A stretch of 63,535 bases of DNA from BOG-908 sp964250925. GTDB lineage: Bacteria; Pseudomonadota; Alphaproteobacteria; Acetobacterales; Acetobacteraceae. Positions within the stretch are counted from its first letter, which is position 1. Each line of letters starts with the position of its first letter. A model generated the notes under the pieces. The model was given only the letters and a program-made list of their open reading frames with translations. It did not search any database and was not told the origin of the DNA. Shown piece after piece: positions 36,352 through 45,078 of the stretch. Both the position numbers and the translations under genes were made by a program. The stretch spans positions 1 to 63,535 of the forward strand of contig CAXUHU010000006.1 of the NCBI GenBank assembly GCA_964250925.1, given 5' to 3'.

Positions 36352-37623
36352 CTAGTCATGCGACACGACGAGCGTCGTTCCGCCCATGGCGGGGCGCAGG
36401 ACGGCCGGTATGTCGATGCCGCCGTCGTGCCGCTGGTAGTTTTCCATCACCGCAATGAGCGCGCGGCCAACGGCGACGCCGGATCCGTTCAAGGTATGAA
36501 CGTGAGCCACGCCGGCCTCGCTGCGATACCGCGCGTTCATCCGGCGCGCCTGGAAAGCGCGGGTATTGGAACAGGAGCTGATCTCGCGCCACGTCCCCTG
36601 CCCCGGCAACCAGACCTCCAGGTCGTAGGTGCGCGCCGCGCCGAAGCCGGTGTCGCCGCTGCACAGCAGCATGCGGCGGTATGGGAGTTCCAGGGCCTCG
36701 AGCACGGCTTCGGCGCAGCCGGTCATGCGCTCGTGCTCGGCGTCGCTATGATCGGGGTGGGCGATGCTGACCAGCTCGACCTTGCGGAACTGGTGCTGCC
36801 GCAGCATGCCGCGCGTGTCGCGGCCGGAGGCGCCGGCCTCGCTGCGAAAACACTCAGTCAGGGCGCACCGGCGGATCGGCAAGGACTGTTCGGTCACGAT
36901 CTCGCCGGCGACCAGGTTCGTTATCGGCACTTCGGCGGTCGGTATCAGCCAGCGGCCGTCGGTGGTGCGGAACGAGTCCTCGGCGAATTTCGGCAGCTGG
37001 TTCGTGCCGAAAAACGCCGCGTCGTTGACCAAGGCCGGAACGCTCACCTCCTCGTAGCCATGCCGCATGGTGTGCAGGTCGAGCATGAACTGGCCGAGGG
37101 CGCGCTCCAGCTTGGCAAGACCGCCGCGCAGCACGGTGAACCGGCTGCCGGCAATCTTTGCGGCGCGCTCGAACTCCATGAGGCCGAGCGCTTCGCCCAG
37201 CTCGAAATGCTGCCGCGGTGAGAAGTCGAATAGGCGCGGCGTGCCCCAGCGCTTCAGCTCGATATTGCCGGTCTCGTCGGCGCCGTCCGGCACATCGGCG
37301 TCCAGCACGTTGGGCAATCGGGCCAACGCCTGATGCAACTCTGCTTCGACCTCGGCGGCCCGACTGTCGAGCCGTTCCATCTCGCCCCGCAGCCTGGTCG
37401 CCTCAGTCTCCAGCGCGGCCGTGTCGGCACCCGTGCGCTTCCCCTGGCCGACCTGCTTGGCCAAGGCATTGCGGCGGGATTGCGCATCCTGCTGCGCCGT
37501 CATCGCAGCACGGCGTTCCGTATCCAGCACCAGCACGGACGTCGAGGCGGCGTGCAAGCCGCGCCGCTCCATAGCCCGATCGAATGCGCCCGGGTCGGCG
37601 CGAACCGACCTGATGTCGTGCAT
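36352..37623 (-). CDS. serS: Seryl-tRNA synthetase
   Basis: This 423-residue class II aminoacyl-tRNA synthetase begins MHDIRSVRADPGAFDRAM and has the N-terminal coiled-coil arm that holds the long variable arm of tRNA-Ser (about residues 30-100). Motif 2 is LTECFRSEAGASGRDTRGMLRQHQF (shown split: CFRSEAGASGRDTRG, RQHQFRKVE) and motif 3 is LNGSGVAVGRALIAVMENY. The ATG at 37623 overlaps the tatC stop by 1 nt. The tatB-tatC-serS order is typical for alphaproteobacteria. Confidence 0.96.
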   Translation of the reverse strand: MHDIRSVRADPGAFDRAMERRGLHAASTSVLVLDTERRAAMTAQQDAQSRRNALAKQVGQGKRTGADTAALETEATRLRGEMERLDSRAAEVEAELHQALARLPNVLDADVPDGADETGNIELKRWGTPRLFDFSPRQHFELGEALGLMEFERAAKIAGSRFTVLRGGLAKLERALGQFMLDLHTMRHGYEEVSVPALVNDAAFFGTNQLPKFAEDSFRTTDGRWLIPTAEVPITNLVAGEIVTEQSLPIRRCALTECFRSEAGASGRDTRGMLRQHQFRKVELVSIAHPDHSDAEHERMTGCAEAVLEALELPYRRMLLCSGDTGFGAARTYDLEVWLPGQGTWREISSCSNTRAFQARRMNARYRSEAGVAHVHTLNGSGVAVGRALIAVMENYQRHDGGIDIPAVLRPAMGGTTLVVSHD

Positions 37624-38417
37624 CAGATCTCGACCGGCTTGGGTTCGACCAGGCGCGCCGAAAAGATCGAGATCTCGTACAGCGCGATCAACGGCACGGC
37701 CAGGCCGGTCTGCGTGATGATGTCCGGCGGGGTCAGGATGGCAGCCACCACGAAACACCCGACATAGGCGTAGCGGCGATACTTCTTCAGCCCGCGCGAG
37801 CTGACCAGGCCGACCTTGGCGCAGAGCGTCAGCAGGACGGGCAGCTGGAAGGCGATGCCGAACGCCATGATCAGCTTCATCACCAGCGACAAGTACTCGC
37901 TCACCTTGGGCTGAAGCTGGATCTGCGCCACACCGGGGCCGCCCGCAGATTCGAACCCCAGGAAGAACTTCCAGGCGAAGGGGAAAACGAAGGAATAGGC
38001 GAGCGTGGCGCCGAGGAGGAACAGGACGGGCGTGGCCACCAGAAAGGGCGCGAAAGCGCGGCGCTCGCTGCGATACAGGCCGGGGGCCACGAACATCCAA
38101 ACCTGGCTGGCGATCACCGGGAAAGCCACGAAGCTGGCGCCGAAGAAACCGACCTTCACGTAGGTGAAGAACGCCTCGTAGAGCGCCGTATAGATCAGAT
38201 GCGGCTGGTCGCCGCGGTTCAGCATGGCGTGCACCAGCGGCAAGGTAAGGAAATTGTAGATCGGCCGCGAGAAGTAGTAGCAAACCGCAAACGCCAGCAC
38301 GAAAGCTATGGCCGACCACAGAAGCCGGCGGCGCAGCTCCACCAGATGCTCCAGCAGCGGCATCGGCTTGTCGTGGATCGGGTCTGCACCCGAGTTTGCG
38401 GGTGCGGCAGTGTCCAC
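37623..38417 (-). CDS. tatC: Sec-independent protein translocase TatC
   Basis: This 264-residue six-helix membrane receptor recognises twin-arginine signal peptides. The N-terminal LLEHLVELRRRLLWSAI contains the conserved signal-binding Glu. The first periplasmic loop is followed by FSFxxPF-like AYSFVFPFAWKFFL, and GIAFQLPVLLTLCAKVG with its buried Gln/Pro is typical. The N-terminal 20 residues before MPLLEHL are acidic and unremarkable. The start is the GTG at 38417, 4 bp after the tatB stop. The twin-arginine ferritin-like protein at 62461 is a likely substrate in this window. Confidence 0.94.
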   Translation of the reverse strand: MDTAAPANSGADPIHDKPMPLLEHLVELRRRLLWSAIAFVLAFAVCYYFSRPIYNFLTLPLVHAMLNRGDQPHLIYTALYEAFFTYVKVGFFGASFVAFPVIASQVWMFVAPGLYRSERRAFAPFLVATPVLFLLGATLAYSFVFPFAWKFFLGFESAGGPGVAQIQLQPKVSEYLSLVMKLIMAFGIAFQLPVLLTLCAKVGLVSSRGLKKYRRYAYVGCFVVAAILTPPDIITQTGLAVPLIALYEISIFSARLVEPKPVEI

Positions 38418-38421
38418 CTCG

Positions 38422-38954
38422 TCAGCCCTCCGCCGGCCCGCCCTGGTCCGCGGCGATTGCCTGCGGCGGGATGAACGCCGGCGCCGGCTGGATCGGGGCC
38501 GGCCGGGTGGCGCCGGGCGGGATGAACGCCGGCGCCCCCCCCGCCCGCGCCGCGGGGCCCGGCCGGGGGGCCCCCGCCGCCAAANNNNNNNNNNGAGCGC
38601 GGCAATCTGGGTGCTGGAAAAACGCTGGTCGAGCTTCTGCATCACCGGCAGCACCGGGCGGTCGCGGAACGGATCGGCGAAGGCCCCCCGCACAGAGCCG
38701 TCCGGGTCGATGGTGCGCTGCACGATGGCGCGGGGGCTCAGGCTGCGCAGCTCGTCGAACGACGTCTTCACGTCGCCCAGGTCGGCGTCGCGTATCATCT
38801 CGTCCACGTGGCCCTGGAACTCGCCCGCCATGCGGCGCAGCTTCTTGATCGTGTCGCTGATCGCCTTGATGGCCACCGGCATGTCCTTGGGGCCGATGGC
38901 CACCAGGGCCACGACCCCGATCAGGGCGATCTCGGAAAAAGCAAAGTCGAACAT
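38422..38954 (-). CDS. tatB: Sec-independent protein translocase TatB, interrupted by a gap
   Basis: The N-terminal MFDFAFSEIALIGVVALVAIG helix and the amphipathic helix PKDMPVAIKAISDTIKKLRR are characteristic of TatB. About 120 residues read cleanly before the 10-N gap. After the gap the frame that reaches the stop next to tatC is Pro/Ala-rich and repetitive (PAPAFIPP twice), typical of a variable TatB tail. The frame relation across the gap is not preserved, so base runs at the gap edge are probably wrong. No tatA gene precedes it; a DUF72 gene is divergent. Confidence 0.85.
38467..38536. repeat. 51-bp-period direct repeat in the tatB tail
   Basis: CGGGATGAACGCCGGCGCC occurs at 38467-38485 and 38518-38536, exactly 51 bp (17 codons) apart, encoding the repeated PAPAFIPP. 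More copies may be hidden in the adjacent gap. Confidence 0.75.
38585..38594. other. Assembly gap (10 N) in tatB
   Basis: Ten undetermined bases follow an extremely G/C-run-rich stretch on the left side. Together with the 51-bp repeat this suggests a collapsed or unreadable repeat. Confidence 0.9.
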
Positions 38955-39021
38955 GGCGCAGTCTTAGCCCCTGGGGCGTATGGAAGGAAGGCAGGCGACA
39001 TGTGGTGGGAGCAAGGCCGGG

Positions 39022-39813
39022 ATGGAACCGATCAGGGTGGGCATCGGCGGGTGGACCTTCGCACCCTGGCGCGGCGGCTTCTACCCGGACAAGCTGCCGC
39101 ACGCCCAGGAACTGGCTTACGCCAGCACGCATGTCACCAGCATCGAGATCAACGGCACGTTCTACCGTCACCAGCAGGCCGCAAGCTTCGCCGCCTGGCG
39201 TGATGCGACGCCGGACGGCTTCGTCTTTGCGGTCAAGGCGCATCGTGCGACGACGCAGAGCCGAGACCTGTCCGAGGCCGGCCCGGCGATCGCCCGCTTC
39301 GTCGGCAGCGGGCTCGAAGAGCTCGGCCCCAAGCTCGGCCCCATCCTGTGGCAGTTCGCCCCCACCAAGACGTTTTCGGCCGACCTGTTCGAGCCGTTCC
39401 TGGCGGCCCTGCCCGCCACGCTGGGGGGCCGGCGCCTGATGCATGCCATCGAGGCCAGGCATCCGAGTTTCGAGAACCCGGCCTGGGTGGCCCTGGCACG
39501 CGCTCACGGCGTCGCCATCGCCATCATCGATTCCGGCAAGCAGGGGCTGCGGGGCGACGTCACCGCGGATTTCATCTACGCCCGGCTGCAGCGCAACAGC
39601 CTGGAGGCCGCCGAAGGCTACGACAGCGCGGCGCTGGACGGCTGGGCGGCCCGGTTCAAAGGCTGGGCCGTGGGAGAGAGGGTGGACGACTTGCCGTCGT
39701 GCGCGCCGGCGGCTCCACCCCGGGCCCTGCCGTGCTTCGCCTACTGCATCAGCGGCGACAAGGAGCGGGCGCCGCACGCGGCCATGGCCCTGCTGAACCG
39801 GCTCGGGCGATAG
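39022..39813 (+). CDS. DUF72-family TIM-barrel protein
   Basis: This 263-residue protein begins with the DUF72 hallmark VGIGGWTFAPWRGGFYPD, continues with YASTHVTSIEINGTFYRHQ and FAVKAHRATTQSRDL, and has a mid-protein LGPILWQFAPTKTF. The fold is a TIM barrel related to sugar isomerases. Biochemical function is unknown, though a nuclease or metal-site role has been proposed for relatives. I chose the ATG at 39022 (MEPIRVGIGGW); the ATG at 38980 would add 14 residues outside the conserved region. It is divergent from tatB and converges with the VOC gene. Confidence 0.9.
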   Translation: MEPIRVGIGGWTFAPWRGGFYPDKLPHAQELAYASTHVTSIEINGTFYRHQQAASFAAWRDATPDGFVFAVKAHRATTQSRDLSEAGPAIARFVGSGLEELGPKLGPILWQFAPTKTFSADLFEPFLAALPATLGGRRLMHAIEARHPSFENPAWVALARAHGVAIAIIDSGKQGLRGDVTADFIYARLQRNSLEAAEGYDSAALDGWAARFKGWAVGERVDDLPSCAPAAPPRALPCFAYCISGDKERAPHAAMALLNRLGR

Positions 39814-39831
39814 CGCGCCCTGACTCCCGTC

Positions 39832-40278
39832 TCAGCGGGCGAACAGCATGCCGATGTCGGCGAACGCCTTCAGCTCGATCGCATTCCCGCTCGGGTCCTC
39901 GAAGAACATCGTCGCCTGCTCGCCGGGCTGGCCGCGGAACCGGATCGTGGGTGCGATGAGGAAGGCGATGCCGGCGCGGCTCAGCGTGTCGGCCGCCTCG
40001 TGCCATTGCTGCATCGTCAGCACCACGCCGAAATGCCGCACCGGCACGCCGTGCCCGTCCACTTGGCTGACGACGGAGGCGGCTTGCGCCGGGGCGAAGT
40101 GGGCCACGATTTGATGCCCGAAAAAGTCGAAATCCACCCATGCTTCCGAGCTGCGCCCCTCTGCACAGCCGAGCAGCCCGCCATAGAAGCGCCGCGCGGC
40201 CGACAGGTCGTGCACGGGGAAGGCCAGGTGGAAGGGCGCCAGAGGCAGGGCGTTCGTCGGGCACCGTTCCGCGGCCAA
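39832..40278 (-). CDS. VOC (glyoxalase/dioxygenase-fold) family protein
   Basis: The 148-residue protein has two beta-alpha-beta-beta-beta modules. The first starts PFHLAFPVHDLSAARRFYGG, where His is a likely metal ligand. The second contains TMFFEDPSGNAIELKAFAD, with the C-terminal Glu ligand. Such proteins bind a divalent metal and act as lyases, dioxygenases or resistance proteins; the exact reaction is unknown. I chose the TTG at 40278 because AGGAG lies 8 nt upstream. The longer version to 40335 has no ribosome-binding site. It is divergent from the ABC operon. Confidence 0.82.
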   Translation of the reverse strand: MAAERCPTNALPLAPFHLAFPVHDLSAARRFYGGLLGCAEGRSSEAWVDFDFFGHQIVAHFAPAQAASVVSQVDGHGVPVRHFGVVLTMQQWHEAADTLSRAGIAFLIAPTIRFRGQPGEQATMFFEDPSGNAIELKAFADIGMLFAR

Positions 40279-40440
40279 GCTGTGTTCTCCTCGCGATCGG
40301 GGCGATCGACCGTATGGCAGTCCATTACCCGACATCCGGCCCGGCCGTGAACGCCGTCTGCCGTACGAAGCCGGTTACGCTTGTAGTCGTGCACGGCGGC
40401 CGGGCATCATGGCCGGACCGAACTTGTCCGGCCGGATCGC

Positions 40441-41247
40441 ATGAACGACGCGTTGCCCAACGACAGCATGCCACAAGCGCGCGACGGCGCTGCCGACCTC
40501 GTGCGCCTGCTGGACGTGACGAAGACGTTCGGCCCCACGACCGCGTTGCGCGGCATCACGTTCACGGTGCCGGCCGGGCAGATCTGCGGGTTGCTGGGAC
40601 CGAACGGCGCCGGCAAGACCACGTTGTTCCGGCTGCTGATGGGCATCCTTAAGGCTACCGGCGGGTCGTTGCGCGTCGATGGCCTGGACGCGTTCGAGGA
40701 CCGGGTGGCGGCCAAGCGGGTGATCGGATTCCTGCCCGACGAACCCGTGTTCTACTCCTACCTGTCCGGGCGAGAGACGCTGGCGCTGAGTGCCGCGATG
40801 CACGGGCTGGACGCCAAGGCGGCGCTGGCCCAGCTGGAGCCCACGATCGCCCGGTTGCGCTTGGCCCAAGACCTTGACCGTTTCGCCGAGGATTACTCGC
40901 GCGGCATGAAGAAGAAGCTCGGCCTGCTGTTGGCGATGCTGCACGCGCCGAAGCTGCTGGTGCTGGACGAGCCGACCAACGGGCTGGACGTCGAGTCCAC
41001 GCACCTCTTCTACGAGCTCATCCTGGAAGCCGCCTCCCGCGGGACGACCATCCTGTTCTCGACGCACTTGATGGACCACGTGGCCAGGCTCTGCTCTCAC
41101 GCGGTGATCATCAACGACGGCCAGGTCGTGACGAAAGGGCCGCTGGCAGCGCTGCGCGCCGAGAACGGCGGCGCGGCGCTGGAGGACATCTTTCTGCAGT
41201 TGACGGCACGGGCCGCCCAGCCGATGGCGCGGCCTGCCGGGGCATGA
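40441..41247 (+). CDS. ABC transporter ATPase paired with the CPBP-fused permease
   Basis: This 268-residue ATP-binding subunit of the ABC-2 export type has Walker A GPNGAGKTTLFRLLMG, Q-loop region IGFLPDEPVFYSYLSGRE, signature YSRGMKKKLGLLLAML (a degenerate LSGGQ typical of CcmA/NatA-like exporters), Walker B LLVLDEPTNGLD and H-loop LFSTHLMDH. Its stop overlaps the permease ATG (ATGA). The pair probably exports something across the inner membrane, but no substrate gene is adjacent. Confidence 0.9.
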   Translation: MNDALPNDSMPQARDGAADLVRLLDVTKTFGPTTALRGITFTVPAGQICGLLGPNGAGKTTLFRLLMGILKATGGSLRVDGLDAFEDRVAAKRVIGFLPDEPVFYSYLSGRETLALSAAMHGLDAKAALAQLEPTIARLRLAQDLDRFAEDYSRGMKKKLGLLLAMLHAPKLLVLDEPTNGLDVESTHLFYELILEAASRGTTILFSTHLMDHVARLCSHAVIINDGQVVTKGPLAALRAENGGAALEDIFLQLTARAAQPMARPAGA

Positions 41248-43784
41248 GCGACCGGGCCGGCCGCGAGCCGGGCTTCTGGACGGTGGTCCGGCTGCTGCTG
41301 GCGGCTTCGGGCCGGCGCGCCGTGGCGCGACGGCGCAGGCAGCGGGAGCTGTTCGCCCAGCGCACTGCGAGGCGAGCCGATTTCGGGCAGTTGGGATTTC
41401 TGCTGGGCGTCGTGTGGCTGGCCCTGGTGCACCTGATGGCCGCGCTCATGGTGGTGAGCGCGGTGATCGCGGGCGAGCAGTTCGCCGCCGAGCGGGATGG
41501 CCGCGTCGTGGCGGCCCCTTGGTTCATCGCCGCGGTCTCCGACCCGGCCGCCTGGATCGACGGCGCCTACCAGATCGAGGCAACGGAGATAGCGCAGCGT
41601 GACGGCGGTGACCGGCAGGTCATCGAGGCCCGGCTGCGGCAAGCCGTAAAGCTGCACGGTCCGGCCGGGCTGGTATCGCGCGACAGCGACGTGGCCGGAT
41701 TGGCCGGGCTGCCGCGCGCCGGCAACATGCCGGCCCTGCTCGGCTCGCTGACGCTGCTGGTCTGGTTCGTGATGATGGCATTCCAGGGCGAGGGCCTGGA
41801 GCTGGACGTGCAACGCCGGCGACACCCGATGTGGGAGTGGCTGTTCAGCCACCCGGTGCCGCAGGGCGCCGTTTTCCTGGCCGAGCTGCTCTCTCCCATG
41901 GCGGCGAACCCGATCTACGTCACCGCGCCGCTTATGCCCGGCGTCTTGTATGGCCTGCTGTACGGCAAGGCTGCCGGGTTGCTGGCCGCCGTGGTCATCG
42001 GCGTTCCCATCACCTTCGCGGCGGCCAGCCTCGGCAAGGCGTTGGAGATCGGGGTCACGTTGCGGTTCAGTCCCAGGTCGCGCGGCGCCTTGATCGGGCT
42101 GATGGGCTGGCTCGGCTACGCCACCATGATCGCGATATTCATGGCGGCTGCCACCAAGGCGACGGTGTTTGCGGCGATCGCCGGGGGGCTCGCGTCGCTT
42201 GCGGCCGTGCCGTGGCCCTATCTGGGTCTGTTCCTGGGGCAGCTGCCGGGCGGGACGGCCTCGCTCGCCCTGGGCATGCTCATCGACGTCGTATCGTGCG
42301 CCGTGGTCGTTGCCGCCGCGGTGCGTTTCAGCGTTTGGGGCGCCGCGCGCGGGCTGGCCGGCAATCCGCACGCGCGTGCCGCCACTGGCGTGCAGGCGGT
42401 GCGCAGGGACGCCGGTTTCGGCGGCGACGCGCTGTATCGCAAGGAGATCCTGTGGTTCGTGCGGGACCGAAGCGCCCTGGTGCAGGCTGTGCTCATCCCC
42501 GTATCGCTGGCGACGTTCCAGGTGTTCAACTTGCGCGGCATCCTGGCGCACGCAGGGCATCAATGGAACATGCTGTGCGGTGCGGCCGTGGTGTTCGGCA
42601 CCTACTTCCTTCTCGTGCTCGGGCCGAAATCGCTCGCCTCCGAAGGTGGCGCGCTGTGGATCACGCTCACTTGGCCGCATGGCCTGGAGCAATTGCTGCG
42701 GGCGAAAGCGCGGCTGTGGACGTGGCTGGCGACGGGCAGCGTGGGCCTGGTGCTGATCTATGCGGCGGTCCGGTTTCCCGCCGATGCCTGGCGGGTGGCG
42801 TTGCTCGGCGCGGCCTGGTTCCTGTTTGCCCGCAGCATGGCAGCCAAGACGGTCACGTTGGCTACCGTGACGAGCGAGGCGGGCGAGATCCAGAAAGTGC
42901 CGCTCGGGCGGCGCTGGGCGGCGCAGCTCGGCATGCTGACGTTCTCCATCGGCGTGCTGACGCAGCAGTGGAATCTCGTCGTCTTGGGAGTCGTATACTC
43001 CATCGTGACCGCGGCTGCGATGTGGCAGAATTTTCGCGCCCGCCTGCCCTATCTGTACGATCCATGGTCGGAGGTGTTGCCCGCGCCGCCGACGCTGATG
43101 CACGCGATGATCGGCATCAGCGCCCTGGTCGAGCTGGGTGCCGTCGTCACCGGCGGGCTGCTGGCGTTCTTCCCGCGTGGCCAGGTCGCGGTCGCGCACG
43201 CGGTCATCTACGGCTTGTGCGCGGCTGCGGTGTCGATTGCGATGGCCGAATTCCTGGGCCGCCGCGACGTGTCGCTGGGTGCGATCTGGAACTGGCGCGC
43301 GGTTGGCTCACCCTGGCAGGCCCGGCCTGTGTGGTGGGCCATCGAGCAGCCGGGGCGGATGGGCATGAGCGGCTCGCTGGCCTTGGCCGCGGTTCTGGGC
43401 ACGGCGCTGGGTGGTGCGGGGCTGTGCTATCGTGCGGCGTTGCAGCGTTGGCCGTTCGCGGCAGACCAGTTGCAGAACGGGTCTGCCCTGATGAAGTCCG
43501 TGCCGCACCTGCACGAAGCCTTCTTCGTGATGGCGGTTCTGATCGCGCCGCTCGCCGAGGAGTTCCTGTTCAGGGGCCTGCTCTACCGAGCGCTGGACCG
43601 GGAGTGGGGGGGCTGGCGAGCGATGCTGGGCAGCGCCGCGTTTTTCGCGGCCTATCACCCCATGCTGGCATGGGCGCCGGTGTTCCTGCTGGGTGCGGTC
43701 AACGCGGCGCTGTTCAAGAAGAGCGGACGGCTGGTCCCGGCGGTGCTGGTGCACATGATCTACAACGCGATCGTTCTGGGGTAG
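41244..43784 (+). CDS. ABC-2-type permease fused to a CPBP intramembrane protease
   Basis: This 846-residue polytopic protein has roughly 740 residues of ABC permease with many membrane helices (LLGSLTLLVWFVMMAF, AAVVIGVPITFAAASLGKAL, MLCGAAVVFGTYFLLVLG). A C-terminal CPBP (CAAX protease / bacteriocin-processing) domain follows. Its three motifs are present: EEFLFRGLLYRAL (Glu-Glu-x3-Arg, about residue 772), FFAAYHPML (Phe-x3-His) and HMIYNAIVLG (His-x3-Asn). These are the catalytic residues of glutamate-type intramembrane proteases related to Rce1. The fusion suggests that export and intramembrane cleavage of a lipoprotein, peptide or prenylated substrate are coupled. Similar fusions exist in myxobacteria and others; the function is inferred. 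Confidence 0.9.
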   Translation: MSDRAGREPGFWTVVRLLLAASGRRAVARRRRQRELFAQRTARRADFGQLGFLLGVVWLALVHLMAALMVVSAVIAGEQFAAERDGRVVAAPWFIAAVSDPAAWIDGAYQIEATEIAQRDGGDRQVIEARLRQAVKLHGPAGLVSRDSDVAGLAGLPRAGNMPALLGSLTLLVWFVMMAFQGEGLELDVQRRRHPMWEWLFSHPVPQGAVFLAELLSPMAANPIYVTAPLMPGVLYGLLYGKAAGLLAAVVIGVPITFAAASLGKALEIGVTLRFSPRSRGALIGLMGWLGYATMIAIFMAAATKATVFAAIAGGLASLAAVPWPYLGLFLGQLPGGTASLALGMLIDVVSCAVVVAAAVRFSVWGAARGLAGNPHARAATGVQAVRRDAGFGGDALYRKEILWFVRDRSALVQAVLIPVSLATFQVFNLRGILAHAGHQWNMLCGAAVVFGTYFLLVLGPKSLASEGGALWITLTWPHGLEQLLRAKARLWTWLATGSVGLVLIYAAVRFPADAWRVALLGAAWFLFARSMAAKTVTLATVTSEAGEIQKVPLGRRWAAQLGMLTFSIGVLTQQWNLVVLGVVYSIVTAAAMWQNFRARLPYLYDPWSEVLPAPPTLMHAMIGISALVELGAVVTGGLLAFFPRGQVAVAHAVIYGLCAAAVSIAMAEFLGRRDVSLGAIWNWRAVGSPWQARPVWWAIEQPGRMGMSGSLALAAVLGTALGGAGLCYRAALQRWPFAADQLQNGSALMKSVPHLHEAFFVMAVLIAPLAEEFLFRGLLYRALDREWGGWRAMLGSAAFFAAYHPMLAWAPVFLLGAVNAALFKKSGRLVPAVLVHMIYNAIVLG

Positions 43785-43829
43785 GCGCACGCCGCGAACC
43801 TCGGCAGGTCCATGGACCGGCCGGGTCGG

Positions 43830-45017
43830 TTACACCAATTCGATCGCGACTGCCGTCGCTTCGCCTCCGCCGATGCACAGGCTGGCCACGCCGCGCTTGC
43901 CGCCGCGCTGCTGCAGGGCGGCGATCAGCGTGGCCATGATGCGCGCGCCGGAGGCGCCGATCGGATGGCCCAGCGCGGTCGCGCCGCCGTTCACGTTCAG
44001 CTTGTCGTCGGGGATGTCGAGCTCGCGGGCGGCAATCATCGCCACCACGGCGAACGCCTCGTTCACCTCGAACAGATCGACGTCGGCCACGCTCCAGCCG
44101 GCACGGTCGAGCAGCTTGCGGATCGCCGGCACAGGGGCGGTGGTGAACTGCGCGGGCGCGTGGGCGTGGGCGGCGTGGGCTACCAGCCTGGCCGCCGCCG
44201 GCACGCCGTGGCGCTGGGCCACGCTGGCGCGCGTCATCACCAGGGAGGCGGCGCCGTCGGAGATGGAGGACGCGTTGGCCGCCGTGATCGTGCCGTCCTT
44301 GGCGAAGGCGGGCTTGAGCGTGGGTATCTTGTCGGCGCGCGCGCGGCCCGGCTGCTCGTCGGTGTCGACCAGCGTGCTGCCGCCACGCCCGGCCACGCTG
44401 ACCGGCACGATTTCGCGCTCGAAGGCGCCGCTGGCGACGGCCGCGATGGCGCGGTTCAGCGATCGTATGGCGTAGCCGTCCTGGGCGCTGCGGGTGAACT
44501 GGTGGTCGCGGGCCGAATCCTCGGCGAAGCTGCCCATCAGCCGGCCGGGCTCGTAGGCGTCTTCCAGCCCGTCGAGATACATCGAATCCTTCACCACGTC
44601 GTGGCCGATGCGGGCGCCGGCACGGTGCTTGCCGAGTAGGTAGGGCGCGTTGGACATGCTTTCCATGCCTCCGGCCACCACGATGTCGGCCGAGCCCGCG
44701 GCCAGCGCGTCGGCCGCCATGATGGCAGCCTGCATGCCGGAGCCGCACATCTTGTTCACCGTGGTCGCCTCCACGCTGTCGGGCAGGCCCGCGCCCAGGG
44801 CCGCCTGGCGTGCGGGCGCCTGGCCCAGGCCCGCCGGCAGCACGCAGCCCATGTAGATGCGGTCCACCTCGCCGGGGGCGATGCCGGACCGGGCCACGGC
44901 GGCGCGCACCGTTTCGGCCCCAAGCTGGGTTGCCGTGCTGCCCGCCAGCGCCCCCTGGAACGCCCCCATAGGCGTGCGGGCATAGCCGAGAATGACGACG
45001 GGATCGGGCTGCATCAT
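43830..45017 (-). CDS. Acetyl-CoA acetyltransferase (thiolase)
   Basis: This 395-residue biosynthetic-type thiolase condenses two acetyl-CoA to acetoacetyl-CoA. The nucleophilic cysteine is in TVNKMCGSGMQAA (about residue 90), with the distinctive GGMESMSNAPYL. The catalytic His is in NVNGGATALGHPIGASGARI (shown at the limit), and the second Cys in SLCIGGGEATAVAIE. It could serve PHB or isoprenoid synthesis, or beta-oxidation. I chose the first ATG of the MMQPDP start (45017). The gene lies 61 bp beyond the PIG-L gene on the same strand, so it may be read through from the upstream operon, but the spacing allows its own promoter. Confidence 0.92.
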   Translation of the reverse strand: MMQPDPVVILGYARTPMGAFQGALAGSTATQLGAETVRAAVARSGIAPGEVDRIYMGCVLPAGLGQAPARQAALGAGLPDSVEATTVNKMCGSGMQAAIMAADALAAGSADIVVAGGMESMSNAPYLLGKHRAGARIGHDVVKDSMYLDGLEDAYEPGRLMGSFAEDSARDHQFTRSAQDGYAIRSLNRAIAAVASGAFEREIVPVSVAGRGGSTLVDTDEQPGRARADKIPTLKPAFAKDGTITAANASSISDGAASLVMTRASVAQRHGVPAAARLVAHAAHAHAPAQFTTAPVPAIRKLLDRAGWSVADVDLFEVNEAFAVVAMIAARELDIPDDKLNVNGGATALGHPIGASGARIMATLIAALQQRGGKRGVASLCIGGGEATAVAIELV

Positions 45018-45078
45018 GGGACTGACCTCGCTGGTGGTTTGCGCCTGCGGCGACGTGCTAGCGGTCCCGCACCCTACG

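Noticed and set aside
43830..45017. Thiolase as a tenth member of the inositol operon
   Set aside because: It is on the same strand but separated by 61 bp, unlike the overlapping junctions of the other nine. Membership is unproven.
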